DNA of 64,000 bases from Opisthorchis felineus (taxonomy: Eukaryota; Platyhelminthes; Trematoda; Opisthorchiida; Opisthorchiidae). The notes beneath the pieces are model-generated. The model did no database searches. It saw only the letters and a list, made by a program, of their open reading frames with translations, and was not told the origin of the DNA. A program made the translations under genes and the position numbers. Below are positions 1 to 13,040 of the stretch, one piece after another; positions within the stretch are counted from its first letter, which is position 1, and the number at the start of each line of letters is the position of its first letter. The stretch is from assembly GCA_004794785.1 (NCBI GenBank), contig SJOL01007501.1:485879-549878 (forward strand), in the 5' to 3' direction.

Positions 1-2613
1 TGACCTCAGATAGACATGGTTTAGGGATTGTGGTTGTGGGGATTCGACCACAACGTTTCAAAATAACAAAGTCTTGTCACCTGTGAAACATTCCTCTGCG
101 CCATGCTTGTTCCCACTCGAGTCGAAACAGAAAGAAGTCTGAAACCACGCACGTTACCGTTTGCGTGGCGCCTGAAACAACAAGGTCCACCCGACTGGGT
201 TGAACGCAGGTGTCACGCAATTGCTATTCTACAATTATAGTGAGGAATCAATCCGCGTAACCTGAATCTCTTTTTCTTTGTTATTTACCTAAAGCTCAGA
301 CGGGAATGAGAGACTTTAACTGAGGAGAAACTGTGTTCTGGGTGACCAACAAGTAAAATCACATTTTGGCGGATAGAATCTACGAGGGTAGGTTTCGATA
401 ATTAGGCGTTCTATGGCCATTCCAAGTACACCATCGGTTGTTATTATCGAATGGGATGATAAGCAAGACAACTGCCGAATAAAACTACTGAATAACGTAG
501 AAAACGGTTGAACAGTGCAAAGCCACACATAGGTTACTAAATGTGGAGAACTTTCATCACTAAAAAGTGAGAAATTTGCATACCCAATGGGATGGAAAAC
601 ATCCGACTAAGCAACAGAAAGTGGATACCACTGAGCAGGTCGATAGTGAGTTACAGAAACAGACAGCCAAGTCTTGTCCTAGAGGAAATAAAACCCAAAC
701 TTCCCGTTCATTCCGACACTTTTAGAGACCGTTTTACGACTTCTAATGGACGTGGACTTTTATGTATTTCGGAAAGCAATTAGTGTTGCAAAACTGGCTC
801 TACACCGGACACAATCTGGAACGAATGGATGACGAGGCCATAAAGGTTTTTATTGGTCCGAAAACTCGAGTTGTTGGTAAATGTTCTAGATCATTTATAT
901 AGACGTCATTATATCCATTGTTGTCTACATAAACAAAAATTCAATAAAGTACCACACCACCTGTAAGTAGAACATACTTTCAAGAGAACAAAATTACATC
1001 CCGTATGCTAAATACCGTGGTGGTTTCCAGATAAACTGTGATACTCCTGTGTTGGTTGCCTCTCCATTCCAGATGGCATCAGCGAACCCGAAACATGCCT
1101 ACTATTTATTTCTAAAAGTGACCAAAAGTATCAGCCGCACATTTTGACGGGTTACTAAAAATAGCTCAAGAAAGATCAATATAATACTGCATGCATCACA
1201 ATGATCTGACAGATCACCATGATAGTTCTACTGCTCTGTACTCCTTAGACTAGTCCTTCATTTGTATGGCAGAAAAGTGAACGACTGCCCAACGAACATC
1301 TTTGGTGAAGTTAACTTTTGAAAATTATGTCGCGATTAAACGGCTACCGAGAAAAAAATGCAAGCGGAAAATTTTCAGCTCAGACCTACAGGGTTTCCCG
1401 TACAGGAAGAATTTTCAACTTCACTTCACACTCATAGGCCATCGAATTGGTGAGTTTCCAGCGCGAAGACTACAAACGGCCTTCAGCGGAACATTTTGCG
1501 TCATCTGAAGTAAAAGCTCAAGGACGAACTCCACTTTCGGACTAGTTCACTGTAAGTTCGTGAATTTGTCTGTTCCTGAGGAGACAGCTACATCGGTCGA
1601 ACGATGGGAACACTATCCAGACACATGCCTAGGCATATGCTGTCCGCATGGCCCAGAGGACAACGATACCACCTAAACAGATGTGGTTCGTCCCACTTTC
1701 TTGACAGTGGACACATTTGTATTTTTGACTGTTTTTAGGTCAATTTTTGAAGTACAGGTCAGGTTATTATTCATCATAATAAACGAACTTTTTCTACCAC
1801 AAAAAGCAGATGCGCGCGTAGTATTATTATCCAAACTTTATGTACAGAAACAATGTATACAGACTCTGAGCCTAGATTGGTCCAGTGATCCCTCATCAGC
1901 CCCACGTGACGTTTAAGACTCATACTGTTTTTGCCAGTTTTGATCATTGATTACCAGTACTAGCTAAAATGACGTTCATTCGAGGTATTAGTCGACAGTA
2001 CTCATTCAACACATGTTTGGGTCAGAAGACGATGTTTCGAAAACGTCAATTTCAGTCACATGCTCTGTTCTTAGAATGAAACTGTCCGGCCGCAAAATTA
2101 ATTCACCCAAGTGGGTTGCGAACTCCCAAACACAGGTGCATCTTGTTCCTCCTCTACTGGATTTATTCTGTGCTGCGCTGGTAAAAAATCAGCAAATTGA
2201 TATCAAACTGAAAAAGTCAGGGGGTTTCGACACTTTACGATCAGTGCTTAAAAGGACATATGTCTGTGTGCACTGCTCACAAATCAAGCCTTCCCAAACG
2301 CCCCGGTGTCCGAAGTTCGTCGCACGACCTCAGTTCCACTTACATGCGCACAAGATTTAAGAATTGATTGGCTTCTATTCAAGCAACGCAATCAAACGCA
2401 CTTTTATGCCAATTTTTAGTCCAAGGCGAGTATTTTCGACCACCGGTTGGGGCTAAAAGTGTCCACTTTCATTAGAAGGTAGAATGATCCGTCATCGATT
2501 GCTAAACATGTGTCTGAGATGGCCTCCTAGCTAAACTTGTCCATGCTTTCACCATACTGTTACTTAGCCGAGACGCGAAATTGCTGGCTTTCCGTAAAAC
2601 AATGTTGGTACAG
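1..2613. other. No recognised gene
   Basis: I see no recognised gene, RNA or dispersed repeat here. Open frames are short and none shows family motifs. The longest, 2013-2360 on the plus strand (115 codons), lacks convincing splice borders and is not recognisable. Read as intergenic or intronic DNA. Confidence 0.5.
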
Positions 2614-2829
2614 ACACAGCAAACCGGATCATGTGCACAAGAACCAACGATCAAACTGTACCCGAATATGTCGTTCGATGTAGGTGATTCATTGTCACCT
2701 TGTCCGTTGCCTGAGAATATTAGATGTTTTACACTTGCAACTGATGGAATTAACTCGCGACTAATGTCCTCTGACTGTTTGAATGAAATGAAAGAATTAT
2801 GCGGGAAAAATACTTCAGCGGTTGACTAA
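2614..2829 (+). CDS. Candidate 3'-terminal exon, unknown protein
   Basis: The protein is not recognised. The frame is open from a possible acceptor (TACAG just before 2614, after a modest pyrimidine run) to a TAA at 2827-2829, giving 71 residues. The start of the frame reads TQQTGSCAQEP, and five cysteines are spread through the segment. Composition is balanced and polar, as in a soluble or secreted protein, with no repeat or transposon similarity seen. Only one splice signal supports it. Chance open frames of this length are common in 64 kb, so this is a weak call. A transcript or a flatworm protein match would be needed to accept it. Confidence 0.2.
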   Translation, partial: TQQTGSCAQEPTIKLYPNMSFDVGDSLSPCPLPENIRCFTLATDGINSRLMSSDCLNEMKELCGKNTSAVD

Positions 2830-3689
2830 ATGTCTGATGGTAAACCAACCTCGAATGTATTGGGTTGTCGAAGTTAGGGAGGCTACATGAATTATCCTAG
2901 AGGTGTAGAATAGCTTATGTAGCCAGGTCATTCAAATCGTAATTTAATTGTTATTATTACAGTGTATTTGGAACTGTTTGATTTGTTCCAAGATATCTTC
3001 AATTTAAACCCTGTTTGACCAGCCAGAGCTAGTCTGTGTTGGACGCAGAGAATCAGAAAACAGAATTTAGTCGTAACCAGAACGGACACACCACCCAGTG
3101 ATTGGGAATGCTGAGCAAAGTTTATCGATGCCTCCTCCTTTGTTCCATATTTGCACCACCAGAGGAAAACTGACAGCACAAAAAATGGTTTAACGAAGGA
3201 TCATCGGCAATCTGTAAAGTCTGAAAACAAATAAGAATGTTAGAACAACGCTTCAGGAAAATCTATATGCCTAAATTCCACCAATAAAGGATAAAATAAA
3301 TGTGGTCTGCCGACGGAGCAGAAATAGAACGAATATCTGGTGGAAGAAGCTCGAAACATTCAAGGAAGGAAGCGTGTCTTCTGAAGCCCGTATGATACGA
3401 AATAGAACTTCTTGTTGGTAGTGTGAGGAGATTCGATAATTTTAATAGAGAATGAAGTCAGTCTATGCGGAGTCATTAGCAGCGGGCATCCCTCGCTGCA
3501 CTTACAGGATGAAGTCCCCATAGAAAATTTCAGCCTCATCACACTGATAAACAATAGAACTGCTTTTCGAAATTAGTTCCCATGTTCCGAGGAAAATCTG
3601 TCTACTCATACACTATACGGCAGGTGAAATAATCCAGGTTCCTTCAGTTTTTGTTTGCTTACCTTGAGTGTATGATCCATATTTGTCCA

Positions 3690-3693
<4 letters not shown>
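2830..3693. other. No recognised gene
   Basis: Nothing recognised between the candidate exon and the AT microsatellite. Confidence 0.5.
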
Positions 3694-3722
<29 letters not shown>

Positions 3723-3760
3723 AATGAAAATATATGTAAAAATATATGTAAATGAAAATG
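3694..3760. repeat. AT-rich microsatellite
   Basis: An (AT)n tract at 3694-3722 is followed by a degenerate run of ATATGTAA/AATGAAA units to about 3760. It is a simple-sequence repeat with no coding potential. Confidence 0.9.
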
Positions 3761-4797
3761 TATCTTGAAAATTCCGTCCAAGATTTTTCTGCGGGTGAAA
3801 GATGTGTCTAGCGTGTCATACTTGTCTGTTTAGAAGCTCTTACTTCAGTTGGCATTTAGGATGAGATGTTCATCCGTCACATAAGACTATTATGTCGTGT
3901 GGGCATCAAAACGCACCCAACTGTCAAAGCTTCTCTGTTCATCTCCTCTACTTGGGGTTTTATGCATCCCATTGTGGTATTCTATGAGAAAACATCTGCA
4001 ACAACTGTATTTTTGCTTGTTTCTATTCGCGGCTTCGCATTATGTCTGGTAGTATTTCGCATCAGTAAATCAGGCTGGGCCTAAAAGTTGTCACGTGATG
4101 TGTACCTACCGTGATGCGTGGCTTCCTGGGTAACAGGCACAGCCATTTAGTGTTGTAGCTCACAGAGAATGAGGGATGTATGGAACGTTGTGTTTTTCAC
4201 AAATCGAGGCAAGGAACTGTGCAATGAAAAGAACATGGTCGTTTTCTCCTACATGAGGAATTCACGGAATAACATGCTTGACGCAGTCGTTTGCATTTGG
4301 GATGAAGTTAGGTCCTAAAGATTTACAAAGCAATCTTTTGCGGATGTTTCCGAGACTACATCAAATCAACATTCTCACTCACATCATCGGTAATGCTTCT
4401 AGTATTCATTAGCTTGAGACATATTCACTGATAACAAGGTTTCGTTTGGTGAATCGCTTTTGATGAACAGTAGGGAAGTTGGTTTGGTAGTACCAGAGAA
4501 CGACCCATAGCTTGCTGAGACACCAAACGCGAAGAAAATATTTGAAAGTGTTATTGGTTTGTACTCGCACAGTGAGGTGCTTTCTGAATGCGTAAATCCC
4601 ATTGGAGAGTCTCTACTGCAGAACTTGTTCCATCTGAGATGCGAGATCGTTTCAAGCAGACGATGATCAAGCGGGACTTTGGAGTCTTCTGGTGAAAATG
4701 ACGGTGGGTCAAATTATCATCATCATCAAATTGCAACTTTGGAACAAGCGCAATGATCTTAGTTGACACAGCCTTGACTCCGAGCAGGTCAGCAAGT
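3761..4797. other. No recognised gene
   Basis: No gene or dispersed repeat recognised. Only short, uninformative open frames. Confidence 0.5.
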
Positions 4798-4945
4798 TAC
4801 CAGGTGATGTGAATTACACGAATGAAGAATGAGTGACGCCATGTTCCAAGTGCGGGCTAATCTCACTGCTGGTCAGCTAGTGCTGGCCGAAATGTATGGT
4901 CTTCAACTACGAGCCAGGAAGTCACAGTTCCGAATCACTCCAAAG
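4798..4945 (+). repeat. Family A SINE, 5' part, degenerate
   Basis: This matches the front of family A: the GTGATGTGAATT opening, then AATGAAGAATGAGTGACGCC, the CACTGCTGGTCAGCT motif and a damaged tRNA-like A-box region. The B box is eroded (CACAGTTCCGAATC) and the copy ends before the hammerhead tail. It is old and 3'-truncated. Borders are approximate. Confidence 0.55.
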
Positions 4946-6009
4946 GTACGTAGGTCGATTCATAGCAAGGATGATACATTCGTACAATCATTCTAAGCTT
5001 TCCCGCACACACTGACTTCACCTGTAGGATAAAACTTCATGCAAAATTTCCAGAGCTGCTAATACTATGCTCGAGATGTTCTACAGATTTATCCGCCGGC
5101 AAATGAGTTGAGGGATTCAGTCGCACATTGCAAATGATAGTTCCCAGCGCTGCCGTTCAGAGCTAGCGGTGATCGTACGCTGATTGTGGACCCAAATAGT
5201 AACTACTCCATTCTTATACAATGAGATTAAGAACCCATGTGCGGGATCGGCACAAACCGGATGGCAGTCTATAACCGCATCGTGCAATGAAGCACAGTTG
5301 ATGTGTCCAGCATTGCAAAGTCTGTTCCAAGCTTGACTAACAGGTTTATGAAAAGGTCATGCTTTCTCAAGGAAACCGTTGAGATTTTCTCTGAAGGAAC
5401 GGTCGGTGAACTGCCGCACATAATGTGAGTTGACTGGTGAAAAGGAAGAAATCTGTGGTCTTAGAACGCTTGCAGTTTACTCGTGTGCTTTTGATATGGC
5501 GTCATCGGACAAATACCGGTAAGTAGAATAAAGGGTTTAGAAACGTTGAAAATGTAAAATAACTGGTCACTAAAGTCAGCTGCTAAAACCGAGTGTGACA
5601 GGATCAGAAACTCTTGCGTGAAGATTGTTAGCAGAAGACCAGAGATTTCACAGGACGCGTCTGGTGGGAAATTATAATTTGTCGTCGTCGGGTTTCCAGT
5701 GCTTCGCTGGCTGCAGACCCATTGCTCCAGACAACCTTGGATCGATTTGGTGGCACCCAACAGATGATACCTAACGGTCTGACTAAACAGTTGTGGCTGT
5801 CGGCGTCAGTCTGGCTTTCACTGCTCGCATTGTTATTACTAAACCTCGGGAGGATTGCAGAGTACTCGCAAATGAAGGAATAGATCACAAATGATTTATG
5901 AACTGGCACATTTCTCCTCAGGCTGACGTCAAACACCAAGCTGCCTCTTAACCATGGTTCCAATTGCTCTGGAGTAAGTGTTTCCTATTGGGATTTCTTT
6001 CTGTTGGTG
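4946..6009. other. No recognised gene
   Basis: Minus-strand frames at 5461-5760 and 5628-5963 (99 and 111 codons) overlap each other in different phases and resemble no known family. Nothing else seen. Confidence 0.5.
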
Positions 6010-6245
6010 GGGGCAGTCTATGCTGAAAGGCTGAGAAGTACTGTATAACTGTTTCATCCGTATCGGGAATCATCGGCAGTGCGCATCTCATGAAACTCCA
6101 GTAGAGCGTTTCGAACCAGCGATCTTCTGGCCAGTGTTTGAGTGCTTAACAGTTTGGCCACTAGCGACTGATCAGCAGTGGGAGCAGTTCTCACTTAGAT
6201 GGACTAAAGAACCGCTCATCCTTCAATCACGGAAACCGAATCACG
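6010..6245 (-). repeat. Family A SINE with hammerhead tail
   Basis: Nearly full-length family A copy. Reading the minus strand it has the ATTGAAGGATGAGCGG block near 6215, GAGAACTGCTCCCACTGCTGAT, a tRNA-like A-box (GTGGCCAAACTGTTAAGC), a B box (GCTGGTTCGAAACG) at about 6100-6115, and a hammerhead at 6038-6082. In the hammerhead, stem I (GCACTG with CAGTAC, one mismatch) flanks CCGATGA (one core change from CTGATGA), a stem II hairpin and an intact GAAA. The tail continues with the CTTCTCAGCCTTTCAGCA block shared with other copies. Family A is a tRNA-derived SINE by these boxes; movement would need LINE enzymes encoded elsewhere. Confidence 0.75.
6038..6082 (-). ncRNA. Family A hammerhead ribozyme, one core change
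   Basis: On the minus strand: 5' stem I strand at 6082-6077, core CCGATGA at 6076-6070, stem II, GAAA, helix III segment ACAGTTAT, then 3' stem I strand at 6043-6038. Stem I pairs in five of six positions. The second base of the CUGAUGA box is C instead of U and the helix III palindrome is damaged, so cleavage is expected to be weak or lost. Confidence 0.55.
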
Positions 6246-9200
6246 AGGTCACTTATCGACGAGATCCTAGAGCATCGGGTTATCAAAAGGATTTTTACCC
6301 ATCTTGTGAAATTATCCTTTCTCTGAGCCATTTATAGACTGATGGAAATGTGAGTAGATTCATTAATCCTCAAATGGAATTTGGAAACTCAGTTCGAATC
6401 TCCCTGAGTTTCCTGATGCTTCCCAATAAGGATGAATGTGCTGCACAGTGCTTTACGGATTTTCAGGATAAAATCTCATTCGAAACCTCCCACATCTCCT
6501 CATACAACTCTCAGTAAATGTTTTGATGAAAGCGCCGGCTGGCCGAAGGAAAAACATTTCCAAAGCCTCGCAGTTTTTATGATGGAGTCAAATGTGTGGA
6601 CTTTTTCCACTGCGTCGGTGTGCTATTTTGCATCGTTATTGGCTCGCCATCTGTATCGCACCACACTTGGCTTCGGTCAGATGTGCTTCAACTGGGTTCT
6701 GGTGGTAAGATCCCGTTTTGCACTGAGCATATTGTTGGTGCAGTCTCTAAGTTCCCTGCTGGTCAGACCTTCGTTTAAGTCTCACTTACATTTCGGGCCC
6801 AAAATATTACGGAAGTCTATTTGGTGGCCAGGCCATGTGCTATTTCGGTATATTCCTCGCCTATCCCGTCTGTTCCTCTTCATGAAACACGCAATGCCTT
6901 GCTACTGCGGACGTCATTCATATTTTATGTATGAATATTACACTGGGAAAAGCCCTGTAACTCAAGTAAAACGTATAATCTGTCTTGATGACACAGCTGA
7001 GCAATTTTCAGCCTACATTAGAGAAACCAGCTGAAGGTAGGTGACGCCAGGGTCAAATCTGTTATCCAGGCAGTTCAAAACCTTGTTAGGTCTATGAAAC
7101 TGTACTAGATGTCTGACTGGTCGTGGCACTGATGTGCACGGCATGACATCCTCAAGCGACATCTTAGTTTTAGGTTCTGTGTTGTGGCGAACTCCAAAGG
7201 CCAAAGTCATGGCTGCGGATTTTCATTTATTCGTCCATAAAAAGGCCACCCTCAAAAGAGACCAGCTGACATAAAGGTAATTTTTTGGCTTATGATGCTT
7301 TTTTCAGTAGTGAAATTCTTCCCAGAGCGGGCCAATTTTTTCTCATCTATCTTCGACTACTACAGCGGATCCCCTAAATCGTTTATAAACTAACCATGAT
7401 TATCTGTCCGCTTACGGCCAACCGACAAGTAGTGTTATTAAAACATGTCTGATTGTCAGCAGGGGGATGCTGGTACAGCTTTGTGGTTTCACAGTATGTC
7501 AGTATGGTAAATAAAAGAGAACAATAAGTATCCTAATTCGTGGTGCGTTGACAACATTCCATTCGTTGTGCCTGATAATGAGCGGCATTCACATTGTCCT
7601 CGTCAGTGGATTGTCCACTTAGTCAGGCTGTCATTCGATATGATACTGTATTCTAAATTGGTACGTTCGTTGAGCGGAAAAATTCTGACCTGTGTCCTAA
7701 AAATGTCTAAAAGTTCAAGTGCCCATTCAATAAACACTATAATGGATGTCATCATCATCCAGATGAAGAAGCACTTCATTGGCATTGCGTGTTTAAAAAA
7801 CAAAACAACGTTGAAAACAGCTTTGTGTGTGGTGCAAGAAGTGATGGACTTGATGCCTTAATAAAGAGGTTGGATAAGCTGCTGCTCGGGAATGTTTAGA
7901 ATGTTCTTTTCTGAGAGTGCCTGACGGTTTCTCAAAAGGCACCGAATGTAAACGAAATCCCATGTAACCGGGGCTGGTCACTCGGTAGGCCTACTGGATA
8001 GTGACTACTGTGCTCCTATCTGTCTCTCCACAAGCTTCCCATTAAACTTTGCTTTCCAAGGTTACTATCAAGCAACGTGTCTGAATGGGCACTTGTAAAG
8101 TTAATTTTGTTTGACGTTTTAATGGGAAGTTAGCCTGACACGCACCAGTATTTTCTGATGTTTGTTATCATTGTCCACGAGTCACACGATGGGTCCCAAT
8201 TGGTTGTAACTTCATCTGGCAGACTCCGTTCAACATCAGGCAGTACAGAAACATGATGAGAGATCGGACTGTTTAGCAGGCTGAATCCCCCGATCAAAGG
8301 GTTGCATATCGTGGTGAGCACCACCAAGCATGGAAGGCCTCATGATGCCGAGCTTTCCGGTATCTTAGCGCATCTACAATATGGGTTGGAATGAAACGAC
8401 GCAACTGAGGTTCATCTGGCATGCACCGGCGGTAGATTTCGGGAAGTCGAAAGCCGGGAAGGCCAGGGCTGCACATTAAGAGCTCCATTAAGAGGGAAAC
8501 CCAAGTCTTTTGTTCATCTTCTTAGGTACGCACTAAACAGAATGCTGGTACCAGGATTGAAACAGGAATCTCAACCAGAAGTGAGGTGGATGTTGATTCT
8601 AAAAACATGGCAATCATTGACAAGTAGTGAGTAGCTGCCTGCTTGTCTAAACGAGTCTTCAGTTGGTTCGGACCAAGTTTCCTACCCAAAGCACCAAGCA
8701 TTAACCTCTGAATTTCTGATCACCTGATACAGCACCGCTTGAAAAGCACAGTGAATTGATTCAGCACCGGCTGATGCATCCAGTCCTAGTCAACGTCCTG
8801 AAGGCTTCGTCCTTTGCTATTAAAAATGTTTACCTGCAGCGCAGCAGACTCCTCAGTAGTGACCAAGCTGGAAAATTCGTTTGGCGAGGCGAATCTCCAA
8901 TTTGTCTGCTCATATCCATTTGTGAACATGCATGGATAGCCTGCTGGTCACCACCGGCTTGAAATCAATAAAATCAATCTGCGCTACATCACCTATTCGT
9001 ATCTGGCTCTTTTTGAACCGAATTCTCTTATCGATCGGTTGTCAACTCTTTCCTAAATTTTTAGCTGCGCATTCCGGTGATTCTTTCAACTATGAGGAGC
9101 ACAAGACTGTGCCTTCGGCTACTGATCAAGTGGCTGTTAATCCGTTCGCCTAGCTTGGCATTCGGCTTGCAAACTTGTCATCACCATGTCAGCAGACATT

Positions 9201-12128
9201 AGTAGTGCGCATCATCAGTGAGACGCCTTCATCCGTGCACTGATGGTCTCCTCGAATGGTGACAAAACGTCTGCAAACTAACTGCTAAGCTCAGTGAACA
9301 GATCAACAGCCATCTGACCAACAATCAATAAGCGCCTCCAGGCTGCCAACATTTCAACATTGCTAGCGTGTGCTTTTCTAACCGAGTCAAATTTCTGCTG
9401 TTCCACACTTCCATGAGAAGATAGAAGTTGGGTACGAATTAAATCATCTGTTTTAATCAAAAAATGAACGACAGACTTCGGTGATCCTATCGCATGATCT
9501 GGTACTTGACAGAATTCATCTGTGGTTAGTCAGTGAAATGATACAAACTTTGCAGGACTGTGAGTAAACTGATGTCTCTCACAGTGCTCCATTCAGAAAT
9601 CTCATTTTCGCATCGTGTTTAACCGGCTTCGGTTTGATGAAACCAAAGAAGGCGTCGCCAGAAACGTCCCCCTTAATTGCTTCACCTCTGTTCCTGATGT
9701 ATCAGCTGTTGAAGTATGAGATATCCTCTGCACCCCTATGTCCTGGAAGCTCGTACCAGATGAGGTGCCACTGTGCCCTCAGTTGCCGGAATAATGGATA
9801 TCCGATTGCCTTTCCATTCTGTTTCCTACACCACATAGAAGAATGAAAAGTCAAACGAAAGGTAACCATTTACGTTTCTTCAGGAATCTTCCAAGATGAT
9901 TGGGACCTTAAGGATTCATTGGGTGATTCCCACTGACTTGTGAAAAGACTCAACCACAGTCACGGTGAGAATGATGCAACGCTGACTTTTGCTTGTCCGC
10001 ACAGAACGTTTCTACTCATGCAGCCAGATGACCAGTATGATCCCTCATCTCAACTAACCACTATATTGCATTTTACATCACCTGAATTGAAGCTACGTGC
10101 TCTGTGAGATACAGTAAAACTGGACCACTTATTGATATCAAACCAAGAAATAACGGAACTTGTGTTTTGCTGGAAACAGAAATACAACACTGCGATCGAC
10201 AACAGTTACTGTCTTGAAGACTAAATCCCATGGTTTAAACGATGTATTAAACCTTATCCAGGGGACGGATACAATCAAAAAACCGTCTGTGCAAAACCAT
10301 ATGTGACAGGATTGCCGTTGTGAAAATGGATAATGTAGGAATGACATACAAGATTAGGGCACGGGGAAGTTAAGCACACATTTATGAATGTGGATAGCGA
10401 GCATCTTCATACTGAATTCTTCAGACTTCTTTATATTGAACATGCAGAATTTGAGAATGAAGTGTCAGTACTCTGTACTAGGTCACGTACCTGTCATCCA
10501 CTGCCAGATATATTAAAGATCTTGGCATGAAATTTGACAGTACTGGATGGATGATGACTCGTCCGGGACCACGGAGAATCTAATGCCCCTAAATGTGAAA
10601 TTTAGCGGTACCTGTAAACTGGGGCTTCCCTAAGAGCTGCTTATGTTTGTTCTTCACCTATCTGTAGCGGACAATACTGCTGTCAAGTAGAATGAAAGTA
10701 ACGCAAAAACAGGCAAACCATCAGAACTGACAAATCAGACTACACCTCTGATCACAGCAGCAGAGGGCGTTCAACAAACAACGGATCTGGCTGTTCTGTT
10801 CACATCTCACACGGCTTCCGACCGACAGCAGAATATCAGAACGATGTCAAGTAAAATAAATCTCCAGTTGAAATGCCTTTGCAGCTCGATATCTAAATCG
10901 CATGCAATAATCGATAGAGGCCAACTATGTTTCCTTCCAACTTTGGTGTTGTCAATAGTTGTCTCATTTACCGGAGGAAATACTAGTCCCGAAGACAGCA
11001 TATTTGTTGATCCTAGAAAGTAACCGGTTTGGGACGGGCTTGTTTCATTGGTTACGAGAAATCTGGTCATTCAGAGAGCTCTCTAGGTAGAAGACGAATG
11101 GTTTACACGTGCAAGATTTGCACCTTGAGACGAAGCTAGGCTCCTACTTTTCAGTCGTTTATCGCTAACTGTGATGACAACTAAGTCAGCAGTCTTTGAT
11201 GGCTTAAGTACTGCCTGCCCGAGTAAATAGAGAGAAAGTAACCTGATGAAAATAAAACTCCCTTGTGCAGCATGGGACAACTTCCCTCCTTCTGAGACAA
11301 GCTAATTTTTACAAAGCTGTCGAATATTATTTGGCTGCATTATCCTCGGGCGTGAGTAGCAAGGAGGGAAACGAAGCGGAAGTCACTAATCAGCTACTGG
11401 CTAGCGACGGGCTCCAGCACTGAGGTCACAAAACTTTGCCAACTCTTTTGTAAAATCGAAACCGGCAAAGATATTAGGATTGTTTGTCTTGGATTGAAGA
11501 CGCATTGACCTGCCGGAGCACGTGTCAGTTTTTCGATTAGACGCACTACAAGCAATGCAAAATCCTATTTGTTCACCAGAAACAGCCGTTTTACAATGGT
11601 AATAAAGGATTTTTTCCTTGTGAGAAATACAACATTTTCAAGAGGCAGTGGATCTGAAAAGTCGGTTCTGCCGTTGATATTCAAGGTTGTTTGTCCTAAA
11701 CAGCGAAACTAACGGACCAATTTCTATACTACGTTGCGCCTCAATAAAGTAGCGACTGCAGCTGTGCTCCAAACGAATTGAGCTTAACCTCCTTGAGATG
11801 ACATTTGTCATCCAGTTCTACAACATCTGATTCAAGCAGCTCGAGGATGTAACCGATCTCATACTGTGACGTGAATTTCACTCATTACTGTCGGACGCGT
11901 CCTGACAGTTTTTTAAACAGTTCCCTTCTTTTTATTAGACCATTCGAGTAGGTTGCAAAGCCTTCAAAGTTGGGAGAATTCTTTTAAGTCCTGAAGTGTA
12001 AGATACTCCGCAATAAGCCGATAAACTCGAGTACCACCTCCTCATTTGAAAAAAGCAAATTAGGAGTTATCTGCAAAGAAGGGAGAAGAATCTCACAAGT
12101 CTACTGATCCTGATAAGTTATCACTCGT
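6246..12128. other. No recognised gene; holds the longest frame of the window
   Basis: The longest open frame of the window, 200 codons at 6432-7034 on the plus strand, lies here. It is not a recognisable protein. It is rich in hydrophobic and aromatic residues in patches, and two other frames in the same stretch are also open, which argues for chance. Its WWPGHVLF piece is only superficially like the GHVLRMP motif of RTE-type retrotransposons. The rest holds no recognised gene or repeat. Confidence 0.45.
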
Positions 12129-12360
12129 GACCACGTGATGTGAATTGTGCCAACAAAGGATAGGTGAAACTATATCCTGTCCTAGTGCAAGTTACTCACT
12201 GGCGAACTGACCCTCGTGACCGGATGATGCTGTTCAACTAATAACCGAGAGATAACGGGTTCGAGTCTTCCTGGAAGATTCGTCTGATGAATACTGATGG
12301 TGATTCTTAACGAAGCTGAAACAGCTGTGCAGTGCTGCACGAGTTGTAGCATAGATTACC
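12129..12360 (+). repeat. Family A SINE with damaged hammerhead tail
   Basis: Family A copy opening with GACCACGTGATGTGAATT. It continues with CTATATCCTGTCCTAGTGC, a damaged A-box region and a clear B box (GGGTTCGAGTCTTCC) at 12257-12271. The hammerhead region at about 12290-12340 keeps GAAA, the perfect helix III palindrome ACAGCTGT (12320-12327) and GCAGTGC. The CTGATGA box and stem II are rearranged. The CATAGATTA end matches other copies. Confidence 0.65.
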
Positions 12361-12639
12361 TTCATCTTCAGGATGAAACCTCGCTCGACGTTAGCAAGTT
12401 GCACCAAGCAGCCTACCTGCATTAGTCGGGCCTTTTAAGCATTAGGATAACCATGCACTGTAACCTTCTACTAACTCTAACCTTCTACTCTTGTTTGATA
12501 GAAACCATCATCAACTACACTACTTGCATACAGTCACACACGCGAACCCGTATTCTTCAGCAAAGTGGTCTTGGAAATCTTCCGCCTCGCCTGAAGAATA
12601 AGCTGAATGCCATTCAGTCAGAAACGAATATGGATGGCT

Positions 12640-13040
12640 GACGTCCTAGTCGGTCAAAAAAGTGGAAGCCTGCGCATGGTAAAAAGGAAACGGACGGCTT
12701 GTGCTGGACCGTTTACTGGGTGCGAGCCCTGGGTGTCTATGTAAACCTAGGGGTGGATGTGCAGAGGCCTGTTGCAAGCCGTTAGCCTGCGTAAATATGA
12801 TGATATAACAATGAACAGAGGCACCAGTTACCTGTTTATCATTGAGGTACCAACATCTTCCGTCAATTCCTTCAAGTTTCAGGGACATAGTCCATATCCT
12901 CCAGTGCAACACCATGCAAGTGTAACCTCAAGCCGCCCAAAAACCCACCATCGAGTGACAAAGGATAAACTGGCGGTAGATCACTACGCTTAAGGTTAAT
13001 AACGTTGCTATCCTTAGGGTGTCACTGTCGACAGGGGATT
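12640..13040 (+). repeat. Family E dispersed repeat, copy 1
   Basis: This matches 42120-42560 in the same order over about 400 bp. Shared blocks are CAGAGGCCTGTTGCAAGCC, GGCACCAGTTACCTGTTTATCA, TGAGGTACCAACATC and, at the end, GGTTAATAACGTTGC followed by TCCTTAGGGTG. No tRNA-like boxes or hammerhead core were seen. The type of element is unknown; it could be a LINE or DNA-transposon fragment or an unclassified SINE. Confidence 0.65.

Noticed and set aside
6432..7034. 200-codon open frame with a WWPGHVLF stretch resembling the RTE-type GHVLRMP motif
   Set aside because: Only a few residues match, the flanking RTE motifs are absent, and other frames in the same stretch are also open. About the longest chance frame expected in 64 kb.
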